This document shows, piece by piece, positions 27,852 to 36,377 of a stretch of 64,000 bases of DNA. Each line of letters opens with the position of its first letter. Within the stretch, counting starts at the first letter, position 1. The position numbers and the translations under genes are program-made. Source of the stretch: GWE2-40-63 sp050179685 (GTDB lineage Bacteria; Bacteroidota; Bacteroidia; Bacteroidales; SZUA-534); assembly GCA_050179685.1 (NCBI GenBank), contig JBFXEW010000023.1, positions 22,629 through 86,628 of the forward strand, given 5' to 3'. The notes below the pieces were generated by a model that was given only the letters and a program-made list of their open reading frames with translations, did no database searches and had not been told where the DNA came from.

Positions 27852-28949
27852 ATGAAAAACCTAATTAGTTTGTTTGTTGTTGCACTACTTTTTAGTCAAT
27901 GTACAAATTCAGTTAAAAATAACACAGCTAAACCTTTGACTTTAAAGTCGGTATATAAAGATTACTTTACCATAGGAATGGCTGTAAATTCCCGTTTGCT
28001 TAACAGTGCTGATACTTCGTTGGTAAATTACCACTTTGGAAGCATCACCGCCGAGAACTGCATGAAACCAGAAGTACTTCAACCCAACGAAGGTGTCTGG
28101 AACTGGGAACAAGCCGATGCGCTGATAGCCTATGCAAAAGCAAATAAGTTAAAGGTTCATGGACATTGCCTGGTTTGGCACGAACAAACGCCTGAATGGT
28201 TTTTCAACGATGGTGATAAACCCGCTTCAAAAGAATTGTTATTTGAACGCATGCAAAATCACATTACTACCGTTATGCATCGCTATAAAGACGATGTACA
28301 AAGTTGGGATGTGGTTAATGAAGCGGTTGCCGATGAATCAGATCGTGTTTATCGCGAAAAAGATTCTCCCTGGTTCCAGCTGACCGGAAGTGAATTTATT
28401 GCTAAAGCATTTGAGTTTGCAAATGCTGCCGACCCCAATGCCTTGCTTTTTTATAACGATTATAACAGCGCCCGGCCCGAGAAAAGAGAACGCATTTACA
28501 CCCTGTTAAAAACACTGGTCGATAGTGGTGTTCCTATCCATGGTGTGGGTTTGCAAGGTCATTGGAGTGTTTACGAGCCCTCGGAAGAAGATCTCCGCAA
28601 AGCCATCGAACAGTTTTCATCATTGGGCTTACAGGTTCGAATTACCGAACTCGACATCTCGATGTATCTATGGGAAAAAGAGCGGCGCGATGTACTTCCG
28701 GATGAAACCATTTCATATACTCCGGAATGGCAGCAAAAACAAGACAAACAATATGAAATGATTTTCAGGGTTTGTCGCGAAAATAATGACATAGTAAGCG
28801 GGATAACCTTTTGGGGACTTGCCGACAACAACAGTTGGCTGAATAATTATCCGGCAAAGGGACGAAAAAATTATCCCTTATTGTTCGACGAAAACCGTCA
28901 ACCCAAATCCTGCTTTTACAGCATTTCTGAATTTGAAAAGAACCCCTAA
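27852..28949 (+). CDS. GH10 endo-1,4-beta-xylanase, lipoprotein (third copy)
   Basis: A 365-residue xylanase with a short lipoprotein signal (LLFSQC, Cys near 17). GH10 motifs: SITAENCMKPEVLQP, KVHGHCLVWHEQTPEW, acid/base Glu157 in WDVVNEAV, nucleophile Glu266 in ITELDISMY, ITFWGLADNNSW. It resembles the second GH10 in layout but differs throughout, so it is not a recent duplicate. Its loop after the nucleophile (MYLWEKERRDVLPDE) differs from the other copies, suggesting another cut preference. The stop codon lies 11 bases before the start chosen for GH115, so the two are tightly coupled. Confidence 0.95.
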   Translation: MKNLISLFVVALLFSQCTNSVKNNTAKPLTLKSVYKDYFTIGMAVNSRLLNSADTSLVNYHFGSITAENCMKPEVLQPNEGVWNWEQADALIAYAKANKLKVHGHCLVWHEQTPEWFFNDGDKPASKELLFERMQNHITTVMHRYKDDVQSWDVVNEAVADESDRVYREKDSPWFQLTGSEFIAKAFEFANAADPNALLFYNDYNSARPEKRERIYTLLKTLVDSGVPIHGVGLQGHWSVYEPSEEDLRKAIEQFSSLGLQVRITELDISMYLWEKERRDVLPDETISYTPEWQQKQDKQYEMIFRVCRENNDIVSGITFWGLADNNSWLNNYPAKGRKNYPLLFDENRQPKSCFYSISEFEKNP

Positions 28950-28959
28950 TTTTTTTGAA

Positions 28960-31821
28960 ATGTCAATCCGATTTTATCAGGTCGTATTCCTCAGTGCTGC
29001 ATTGTTATTTGCAGCATGCAAGTCCGATTCAGGGAAGTCAGACATAACCAATACTTCCTATATTACAACCAACCCTGCATCAAACGATTTTACCCTCTTC
29101 GATGCATCAGGCAGTTCACCAATATATTATAGTTCCGACGATTACAGCGGAGTAATAAAAATACTGCATCTGTTTGCCAACGATTTGGAGCAGGTTGGTT
29201 CAGTTAAACCAAAAACACTTGCTGATACGATATCCGGTAAAAATATCATCATAATTGGAACACTGGGTAAAAATAAGCTCATTGACTCACTGGCAGCACA
29301 AAACAAAATTGAAAAGGCGCTCATTGAAAATAAATGGGAAGCATCGCTGATTCAGGTTGTAGATAATCCCTTTAAAGGGGTTGATAAGGCACTGGTTATT
29401 GCCGGTAGCGATAAACGGGGAACCATTTATGGAATGTTCGATGTTTCGGAAAAGATTGGCGTTTCGCCTTGGTATTGGTGGGCCGATGTTCCCATAATTA
29501 AAAAAGAAAAACTGGCGGTAAAAAAAGGAATTTACACCCAGGGCGAACCAAAAGTAAAATACCGGGGGATCTTTATTAACGACGAAGCTCCTGCCCTTTC
29601 GGGCTGGGTTTATGAAAAGTATGGAGAATTTAACAGCGAATTCTATGGGCAGGTTTTTGAGCTTATTCTTCGCTTAAAAGGAAACTACCTTTGGCCGGCC
29701 ATGTGGGGCCGGGCATTCTATGTTAATGACTCATTAAACCCAGTATTGGCCGACGAACTGGGCATCGTTGTAGGAACATCGCATCACGAACCCATGATGC
29801 GTGCTCATGCTGAATGGAGCATGTTTGGTAAAGGCGACTGGAACTATGAAACAAACCCCGAAGTACTCGACAATTTTTGGCACGAGGGTGTTGAACGGAT
29901 GGGAAGCCATGAGAGCATTGTTACCATAGGAATGCGTGGCGATGGTGATGAACCCATGACCGAAGAACACAACATTGCTTTACTGGAACAAATTGTGGCC
30001 AGACAAAGGCAAATAATTGAATCGGTAAGCGAAAAACCTGCTGCTGAACAAGCCCAAATCTGGGCTTTATATAAAGAAGTTCAGGATTATTACGACAAAG
30101 GCATGCGGGTTCCCGATGATGTTACCCTGCTACTTTGTGACGACAATTGGGGCAATGTTCGCAAATTACCCAATGCCGACGAACGAAACCATCCGGGTGG
30201 TTATGGCATGTATTATCATTACGACTATGTTGGCGGACCACGTAACTACAAATGGATTAATACCAACCTGATTCCCCGCATTTGGGAGCAAATGGAACGA
30301 ACTTACGCTTACGGTGTCGATAAGATTTGGATAGTTAATGTGGGCGATATTAAACCCATGGAATTACCCACCTCATTCTTTCTCGATTATGCCTGGAATC
30401 CGGATAACTGGCCACTGGAAAAGCTGGACCAATACACCACACAATGGGCAGCACAACAATTTGGAAGTAAATTCTCCAAAAACATTGCCGATATGTTAGA
30501 TGCTTACACCAAGTATAATGCACGCCGAAAACCTGAAATGCTGAGCCCGGAAACCTACAGTTTAACTGATTTCCAAGAGTTTGAAAAAGTTGTAAGCGAT
30601 TACAGGCAACTGGCCACAAAAGCTATTGAATTATCAAAGATTTTAGACACCGTTTACTACGATGCATTTTATCAATTGGTACTTTTCCCCATTGTAGCCA
30701 GTGCCAACCTGAACGAATTGTATTATAGCGTGGCAAAAAACCGGCTGTACGCTGAACAGGGACGTTCACTAACCAATAAACTAGCCGACAGTGCCCGTTA
30801 TTTTTTCGAAAAAGATTCACTTTTAACGGTGTATCACAATACCATTTTAGCCCAGGGCAAATGGAATCACATGATGGATCAAACGCATATTGGCTACACT
30901 TACTGGCAGCAACCTGATTATAATTCCCTGCCAGAAGTATCAACCATTGCTTTGGAAACGAAAGCTTCAATGGGATTGTCGGTTGAAGGAAGCAAAAACT
31001 GGTGGCCCAATACTACGGAGCCGGCTTTTGTTCCTGAATTTACGCCTTTCGGACCAGCATCGTATTACGTTGAAGTTTTTAATCGGGGAATTGAGCCTTT
31101 TACCGTGAAAGCCATAAGCAATGCTGGTTTTTTAGTTTTGTCGGATGAAGAAATTACAATTACTGATCAACATCGTTTCGAACTATCTATTGACTGGAAA
31201 AAGGCGCTCAAAGGTAAAAACAGTACTTCCGTAACATTTGCTGCATCAACCGGCCAAAGCATTGAAGTTAATGTGAAAGTTTTTTATCCCGAAAGCAGAA
31301 TTCAAACGCAGCATGTAATGAATAATGGATTTGTTTCAATAGATGCAACAGCTTTTGCTGCAAAAGAAGAAGTTTATCCCATGCAGTGGAAAGTAATCCC
31401 AAATTTGGGAAAAACCGGCTCGGCAATTACCACCTATCCATCGAACCAGCCGGCAAATAATCCTGAATCAAAAGCACCGTATCTGGAATATCGCTTTCAT
31501 GCTTTCGATACCGGCTGGGTTGATGTGCATGTGATTTTATCGCCAACATTGGATTTTTTAAACCAGGGAGGCTTGCGCTTTGGATTGGCGCTGCAAAATG
31601 AAACCCCACACCAGATTAATATGCACACGCAGGCTACCAGCTCAGACTGGAACAACTGGGTGGGTAACAACAGTATTGAAACCGTAAGTAAACATTATAT
31701 TGCAAAAAGCGGAGAATGCACCTTGCGCTTCTATCGCATCGACGATGGCCTTGTCTTGCAACGGATTATTATTGCAAATAAAAAGTTGCCATACAGCTAT
31801 TTGGGTGCTTACACCAATTAG
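28960..31821 (+). CDS. GH115 alpha-glucuronidase, lipoprotein
   Basis: A 953-residue enzyme that removes (4-O-methyl)glucuronic acid from internal xylose units of xylan, complementing GH67, which acts only at chain ends. ATG 28960 gives a lipoprotein signal (MSIRFYQVVFLSAALLFAAC); an alternative frame from 28933 would overlap the preceding gene and put nine polar residues first. GH115 features: GSDKRGTIYGMFDVSEKIGV, SPWYWWADVP, YRGIFINDEAP, LKGNYLWPAMWG, SHHEPMMRAHAEW and GMRGDGDEPM, then helical and C-terminal beta domains (RIIIANKKLPYSY). Size is normal for the family. It is the last gene of the xylan locus; no plain terminator follows, but a large inverted repeat does. Confidence 0.95.
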   Translation: MSIRFYQVVFLSAALLFAACKSDSGKSDITNTSYITTNPASNDFTLFDASGSSPIYYSSDDYSGVIKILHLFANDLEQVGSVKPKTLADTISGKNIIIIGTLGKNKLIDSLAAQNKIEKALIENKWEASLIQVVDNPFKGVDKALVIAGSDKRGTIYGMFDVSEKIGVSPWYWWADVPIIKKEKLAVKKGIYTQGEPKVKYRGIFINDEAPALSGWVYEKYGEFNSEFYGQVFELILRLKGNYLWPAMWGRAFYVNDSLNPVLADELGIVVGTSHHEPMMRAHAEWSMFGKGDWNYETNPEVLDNFWHEGVERMGSHESIVTIGMRGDGDEPMTEEHNIALLEQIVARQRQIIESVSEKPAAEQAQIWALYKEVQDYYDKGMRVPDDVTLLLCDDNWGNVRKLPNADERNHPGGYGMYYHYDYVGGPRNYKWINTNLIPRIWEQMERTYAYGVDKIWIVNVGDIKPMELPTSFFLDYAWNPDNWPLEKLDQYTTQWAAQQFGSKFSKNIADMLDAYTKYNARRKPEMLSPETYSLTDFQEFEKVVSDYRQLATKAIELSKILDTVYYDAFYQLVLFPIVASANLNELYYSVAKNRLYAEQGRSLTNKLADSARYFFEKDSLLTVYHNTILAQGKWNHMMDQTHIGYTYWQQPDYNSLPEVSTIALETKASMGLSVEGSKNWWPNTTEPAFVPEFTPFGPASYYVEVFNRGIEPFTVKAISNAGFLVLSDEEITITDQHRFELSIDWKKALKGKNSTSVTFAASTGQSIEVNVKVFYPESRIQTQHVMNNGFVSIDATAFAAKEEVYPMQWKVIPNLGKTGSAITTYPSNQPANNPESKAPYLEYRFHAFDTGWVDVHVILSPTLDFLNQGGLRFGLALQNETPHQINMHTQATSSDWNNWVGNNSIETVSKHYIAKSGECTLRFYRIDDGLVLQRIIIANKKLPYSYLGAYTN

Positions 31822-31838
31822 TTAACTCAAATCCAATT

Positions 31839-32051
31839 AAAAAGAGGTTGTCCCAAAAGTAATACACCTTACTCAAAAACTTACAAAACGGAAGTAAACT
31901 TCAAAAAAAAGAACGCTGATGACGCGGATTTTGACTGATTTTCACAGATCTAATCAGCGTTAATCAGTTTTTTCAGCGTTATCAGCGTTCTATCCCATTT
32001 AATTTGAAAGTAGTTGGTTTAAATCTTTTGCTTTTTAGACAACCTCTTTTT
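31839..32051. repeat. MITE-like nested inverted repeat, about 213 bp
   Basis: Outer ends AAAAAGAGGTTGTC (31839-31852) and its exact reverse complement (32038-32051) frame about 185 bases. Similarity extends inward with mismatches. A second perfect 11-bp pair, AGAACGCTGAT (31910-31920) and ATCAGCGTTCT (31981-31991), lies inside. The interior has several variants of AATCAGCGTT/AATCAG. No ORF is present. It may be a non-autonomous element; it could also act as a transcript end between GH115 and the convergent gene. Confidence 0.7.
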
Positions 32052-32084
32052 ATGTTTCTTTTCCTTAATCGGTTATTGAGAATA

Positions 32085-32795
32085 TTAGAATACCCACTTG
32101 GCTCCTAAAGTTGGATTTACCATAAAACCTTCGTTTCCACCAAAGTTATTACTTAATTCAATTTCGCCACCTGCTGAAAAATGCGAATTAAAATTGTACC
32201 ACAACTGAGGCTCAGCCAGAAAAACAAACGAGGCATCGGCATCCCCGTCGAAATCAAAATCAGAATCTTCTTTCCAAAAATCGGCAAAACCAGTAAACGA
32301 AAGTTTCTTTTCGAACATATGCAAATACCATACTCCGGTTATTTGAAACGATGCATCCTGCTTATCGGCAATGTATTTATACATTCCTTTGAGCGAAAAT
32401 CCTTTCGAAAAATCACTGGCATTCCACGAATAATCTACACCACCAAGCCAGGCATCATTAATTCGGTAAGCCAAATCACCAGTGGGCGTATTATAGCGAC
32501 CAAATCCGGCGTCGAATTCAGCATGAATACCAATGGGCATTTTCTCGGTTTTAAACACACGGGCAATCTCCCAATAGGCTAAGGAAACACCATCTACACC
32601 GGAAGCCTTTCCACCATAGTCCATATCGATAAAGAAAAAGGTATTTCCGTAATTATCGGGTTTAAACATCTCAATCGTAGTGGTAAACATTTGACGATCT
32701 TTACCCAGGTCGTAATGCAATTGTAAATTCTGGGCTTTAATAAGTCCCACAGCGGAAACCATTAAAAGCAGCGATAAAAATATTTGTTTCATCAT
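32085..32795 (-). CDS. DUF5020-family outer-membrane beta-barrel protein
   Basis: An exported protein of about 236 residues that resembles DUF5020 proteins, related in pattern to Tsx-like nucleoside channels. A signal peptide (MMKQIFLSLLLMVSAVGLIKAQ) is followed by alternating amphipathic strands: NLQLHYDLGKDRQMFTTTIE, NTFFFIDMDYGG, GIHAEFDAGFGRY, FSLKGMYKYIADK, and a C-terminal aromatic strand (NPTLGAKWVF), typical of barrels inserted by BAM. Starts at 32795 or 32792 are favoured because the candidate -7 box at 32811-32818 would lie inside a longer reading frame beginning at 32813. It is convergent with GH115 and separated from it by the inverted repeat. Transport substrate unknown. Confidence 0.78.
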   Translation of the reverse strand: MMKQIFLSLLLMVSAVGLIKAQNLQLHYDLGKDRQMFTTTIEMFKPDNYGNTFFFIDMDYGGKASGVDGVSLAYWEIARVFKTEKMPIGIHAEFDAGFGRYNTPTGDLAYRINDAWLGGVDYSWNASDFSKGFSLKGMYKYIADKQDASFQITGVWYLHMFEKKLSFTGFADFWKEDSDFDFDGDADASFVFLAEPQLWYNFNSHFSAGGEIELSNNFGGNEGFMVNPTLGAKWVF

Positions 32796-32810
32796 ATTAA
32801 AATAAATTTT

Positions 32811-32818
32811 CAAAGGTA
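32811..32818 (-). promoter_or_regulatory. Candidate -7 box for the DUF5020 gene
   Basis: On the minus strand this reads TACCTTTG, a match to TAnnTTTG, 15 bases before the preferred start. No clear TTG is seen at the upstream spacing. Confidence 0.35.
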
Positions 32819-32900
32819 TGATGGAACACTCATGTTGCTTACTTTATCCTCATTGTGTGAGTATATACAAAACATAAGTGTTTCAAAAATAGATATATAA

Positions 32901-34721
32901 TTATTCTTCAACGTTAAAAAAACTAATAGCTTCCTGCAATTGCGATACTTCTTCGACAAACTCCTGGGTTAAATTCGAAATGTTATCGGCTGCCGATGCA
33001 TTATCCTGCGACACTTTGTCGAGTTCCATAATGGCTTTGTTTACCTGACTTGCCCCTATATCCTGCTCGTTCGATGCAGCTGAAATTTCGCGTACCAGGC
33101 TAAAGGAATTCTGGATAACCGGAACCAGTTCGGTAAATATTTTTCCGGCTCGTTCGGCTACTTCAACGCTTTGAGTTGCCAAATCGTTAATTTCAACGGC
33201 CGATTCACGACTCCGCTCAGCCAGTTTGCGAACCTCGGCTGCAACCACGGCAAAACCTTTTCCGTGTTCTCCGGCGCGGGCTGCTTCAACAGCTGCATTA
33301 AGCGCCAGAATATTGGTTTGCATGGCAATTTCTTCAATTATGCGAACATTCTCGTTAATGTTTTTAATGGCATCTACCGTTTTTCCAACAATTTGTCCGC
33401 CATCTTCAGTATCTTTTGAGGCTTTATTCATAATTCCCTCGGTTTGCTTGGCATTGGTCGCATTCTGGCTGATGTTGGCTCCCATTTGCTCCATCGATGC
33501 AGATACTTCTTCAGTAGCAGCAGCCTGTTGGTTGGCGCGGCTCGAAAGTTCCATCGATGCTGATGTCAAAACCTGACTTCCGTTCGATACAATTTCAGCT
33601 GACTTTTTAACCTGAACTATAATACGCGATACCTGATTTTTCATTTCTTTAAAAGCAATCGAAAGTTTCCCGATTTCATCCTGTCTTTTTAATAAATCGT
33701 CGTCGATTGATGGAATCAGGTTACCCAGCGAAAACTCGTTGGCTACATAAGTAATGCGTTTAAGCGGATTTACTATGCCACCCGATAAAATAAATACCAT
33801 AATCAGGGTAATTACAAAAAACACAATTCCCAAAATAATGGTGTTGGTACGAATGGGGTCGAGAATATCGGTCAGTTCTTCGGTTGGAGCGCCCACCAAA
33901 ATCATAAATTCGGTTGTTCCAATGCCCATTTTTGCAAATTCATAAGCTTCTCCTTCCCAATGAATATTCGGAATCACCATTTGGTTGGTGTTGCCCACTA
34001 CTTTTTTGGTTAATTCATCGGGTAAAATGGTGTTTATGCTTTTACCAATTTCGTCGGTATTTGCTGCTATCTGAATAATACCTTTGGTGTCGACCAGCCA
34101 TAACTGGCTTTTTTCAGTCAACTTACGTGATACAAATTCTTTTATAAAATTATCGGGATTCATACCAATTCCGGCCGTTCCCAGCGGATTGTCGGGTGTG
34201 CCCATAAGTATGTTAAAGAAAAACAGGGTTTGATTCAATTCCTGATTGAAATCGAAATTTAAAACCACTTTTTTTCCCATTTTAACAAAGTCGAAATACC
34301 AACTGTCGTCCGGATCGGTTGGCGAAAGTACGTCGAGCAGCTTATTGCCCTCGGCCCAATAGTTTTTGGTCAGTTCATTTACTGCAAATACCGTAAAATA
34401 ATCGCCCTTATTACTAATGGTTGTTAGTTTACGTTTTACCAGTTCACCCAAAACAGAATCCTGTTCTCCTCCGGTAAACCAATCGAGTAACAAAGGATCT
34501 TCGGCCAGTAAAAGTGACGTTTCAATAGCTTTTTCAATGGCCATTTGAATGTTACTTTGCGATGCTTCGGTAAACGAAAGCAACTGCTTTTCTCTAATGT
34601 CGTTAATCAATGTTTTACGTACGGTAAAAAAGTTGATAACACTTAGCGATAGTATGATTACCACTACCAGCGAACCTACTAGGGTTAAGATTCTGTTTTG
34701 AAGATTTTTAAATTGTATCAT
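32901..34721 (-). CDS. Methyl-accepting chemotaxis-type receptor
   Basis: A 606-residue membrane receptor from ATG 34721 (a frame from 34748 adds nine residues before the helix). Order: TM helix (about 10-30); a large periplasmic sensor region (about 35-280) with a Cache-like look (VKMGKKVVLNFDF, LWLVDTKGIIQIAANTDEIG); second TM (about 290-312); HAMP (PLKRITYVANEFSLGNL); and the cytoplasmic signalling hairpin with the invariant tip EEIAMQTNILALNAAVEAAR and GKGFAVVAAEVRKLAERS. It should sense a small ligand and steer a CheA/CheW system. No che or motility gene lies nearby in the window. It is transcribed alone. Confidence 0.93.
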   Translation of the reverse strand: MIQFKNLQNRILTLVGSLVVVIILSLSVINFFTVRKTLINDIREKQLLSFTEASQSNIQMAIEKAIETSLLLAEDPLLLDWFTGGEQDSVLGELVKRKLTTISNKGDYFTVFAVNELTKNYWAEGNKLLDVLSPTDPDDSWYFDFVKMGKKVVLNFDFNQELNQTLFFFNILMGTPDNPLGTAGIGMNPDNFIKEFVSRKLTEKSQLWLVDTKGIIQIAANTDEIGKSINTILPDELTKKVVGNTNQMVIPNIHWEGEAYEFAKMGIGTTEFMILVGAPTEELTDILDPIRTNTIILGIVFFVITLIMVFILSGGIVNPLKRITYVANEFSLGNLIPSIDDDLLKRQDEIGKLSIAFKEMKNQVSRIIVQVKKSAEIVSNGSQVLTSASMELSSRANQQAAATEEVSASMEQMGANISQNATNAKQTEGIMNKASKDTEDGGQIVGKTVDAIKNINENVRIIEEIAMQTNILALNAAVEAARAGEHGKGFAVVAAEVRKLAERSRESAVEINDLATQSVEVAERAGKIFTELVPVIQNSFSLVREISAASNEQDIGASQVNKAIMELDKVSQDNASAADNISNLTQEFVEEVSQLQEAISFFNVEE

Positions 34722-35173
34722 ATATCCAGAGTTTGATGATAAATACATTTGAAGGAATACTGCACATTAAAAACGTTTATGTATTATAATTGTTTATTCA
34801 GACCACAAAGTCTATTCCCAACTATCCTGCGCGTATTATAATTAGGAAATAGGCGTATTCTTCTCAATGTTAAATCGGTATTTTCACTTGTTATTATTCC
34901 TGCTGTTTCTACTGCTATGTGTTAAACCACTTTTCAAAGCCTGATTTACGGAGAATACCTTTTGGGGTTTCACATTCTGAAAAAAAATGTGCATTTAATC
35001 TTTAGTGCAAAATTATTTATACCTGAAATTCAGATTAGTTAACCCGTTTATAAATTCTGGTTTTTTTTCTGGTTAAGATTAAAAAATAATGAACCAGGCG
35101 CAACCTTGCATGAGGTAAAGGAATCATTGTACGTGTATTAAAACCCAGGTTAAATTACTTAAAAATTAAAACG
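34722..35173. other. 452-base gap, no gene seen
   Basis: Upstream regions of the receptor (minus) and of the small plus-strand ORF meet here. It is AT-rich, with no recognisable RNA, repeat or clear promoter box. Confidence 0.5.
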
Positions 35174-35380
35174 ATGAACGACTTTGCACTTATTAAATCG
35201 AACCAAAAAGTATATGGTTTCATTTATAACAACACCGAACTCTTCGATAAAACAAACGAAAACAACATGATGGATAGCGATTTACAGGAATACCTATTTA
35301 CTGAAATCGATGAAGTTTTATTTGCTGATACAGCCTATAAAACCGATCTGGCTTACCTGAACACAATTGCCCAGTTTTAA
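35174..35380 (+). CDS. Small hypothetical protein, 68 residues
   Basis: An acidic, soluble 68-residue ORF (MNDFALIKSNQKVYGFIYNN and later LQEYLFTEIDEVLFADTAYK). It has a normal mix of residues, no signal or membrane segment, and an AT-rich leader typical of the organism (AAAAATTAAAACG before ATG). I recognise no family. It ends 13 bases before the convergent deacetylase gene. It could be a genuine orphan small protein; the codon pattern looks coding, but the evidence is modest. Confidence 0.5.
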   Translation: MNDFALIKSNQKVYGFIYNNTELFDKTNENNMMDSDLQEYLFTEIDEVLFADTAYKTDLAYLNTIAQF

Positions 35381-35393
35381 AACCGCTAATATT

Positions 35394-36377
35394 TTAACGA
35401 CGGATGGTGTTCCTGAAAAAGGGCGCTTTAGTCAGGTAATACAAATACTCATAGAGCAAGCGCTGTTTCATGCTACGGAAATTTTTTTCCATAGCGATAC
35501 GTTGAAAATGAAAAGGAATAACTTCATTTTTAAGTCCGGCGGTTCCAAAAGTTGCATCAATATAAGGTGCATTTTTTTTAAGCTCACTGAAAAAGCTACC
35601 GGGAAGAGCAAAATCGGTAAAAGGAAAACTGAAGATACTATTCTTAACGTCTACGTGCTGCTTCACCCAATCAACACTTTCAATCAATTGCCTGAATTGT
35701 TCATCGGTATCTAATCGATTGAACATGGGATGATCCATACTATGTCCGCCAATACTCACTCCCTGCTTGGCCAGCTCTTGAATTTCATTTAAGGTTAAAT
35801 AAGCTTGGTGCTTTTTAAAATAGGCACCAAAGTCAATTGAAAAATAGTCAGCAAGCAAATCCAACAATTCTTTTTGGGAGTAGTCTATTCGGTTTAAGAA
35901 TTCAAAAAAGCTTTTTTTATCCTTAAGCGGGAACGATAATAATGTGCTTAACTTTTCGTAATCCGGCTTTTCTTTTACTGATGTAAAATGCTCAATCAGC
36001 AAACTGCTTTTTAAGCGATAAAAAACCTGTTGGTTGCTGGTAAAATCAGGATTTATAAATAAAGCTACCGGAACACCCGCGGCTTTTAAAATAGGCCAGG
36101 CCTCATCACCAAATTCCCGTAAACCATCGTCAAAGGACAGCAGAAAGCTGAATTTCGGTAAATTTCCTTTGCCCTGAATGTAATTTACCAGTTTTTCAAC
36201 AGAAATGGGTTCGTAATGCCGAAGTAAGAAATCCAAATCATCGCTAAATTGTTTTCGCGAGCGAATAGCATACAAATGTTTCAGATGCGCAGGCGGATTG
36301 TCGGAAACGGCATGGTAAAAAGGCATTATTAGTTGTTTACCCGTAATAAACGATAACACTTTTAGCCCAAAACTCAT
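35394..36377 (-). CDS. Polysaccharide deacetylase (NodB/CE4-like)
   Basis: A 327-residue NodB-fold protein. The metal/catalytic motif 1 is FLLSFDDGLREFGDEAWPIL (Asp-Asp) and motif 2 is SIGGHSMDHPMFNRL (His-x3-His type, here HSMDH). A signal peptide is not obvious. The family removes acetyl or related acyl groups from glycans. It overlaps the upstream FemAB-like gene by four bases (ATGA at 36374-36377), so translation is coupled. With the GT4 and a second deacetylase-type protein it forms an envelope-glycan cluster. The exact substrate is unknown. Confidence 0.87.
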   Translation of the reverse strand: MSFGLKVLSFITGKQLIMPFYHAVSDNPPAHLKHLYAIRSRKQFSDDLDFLLRHYEPISVEKLVNYIQGKGNLPKFSFLLSFDDGLREFGDEAWPILKAAGVPVALFINPDFTSNQQVFYRLKSSLLIEHFTSVKEKPDYEKLSTLLSFPLKDKKSFFEFLNRIDYSQKELLDLLADYFSIDFGAYFKKHQAYLTLNEIQELAKQGVSIGGHSMDHPMFNRLDTDEQFRQLIESVDWVKQHVDVKNSIFSFPFTDFALPGSFFSELKKNAPYIDATFGTAGLKNEVIPFHFQRIAMEKNFRSMKQRLLYEYLYYLTKAPFFRNTIRR

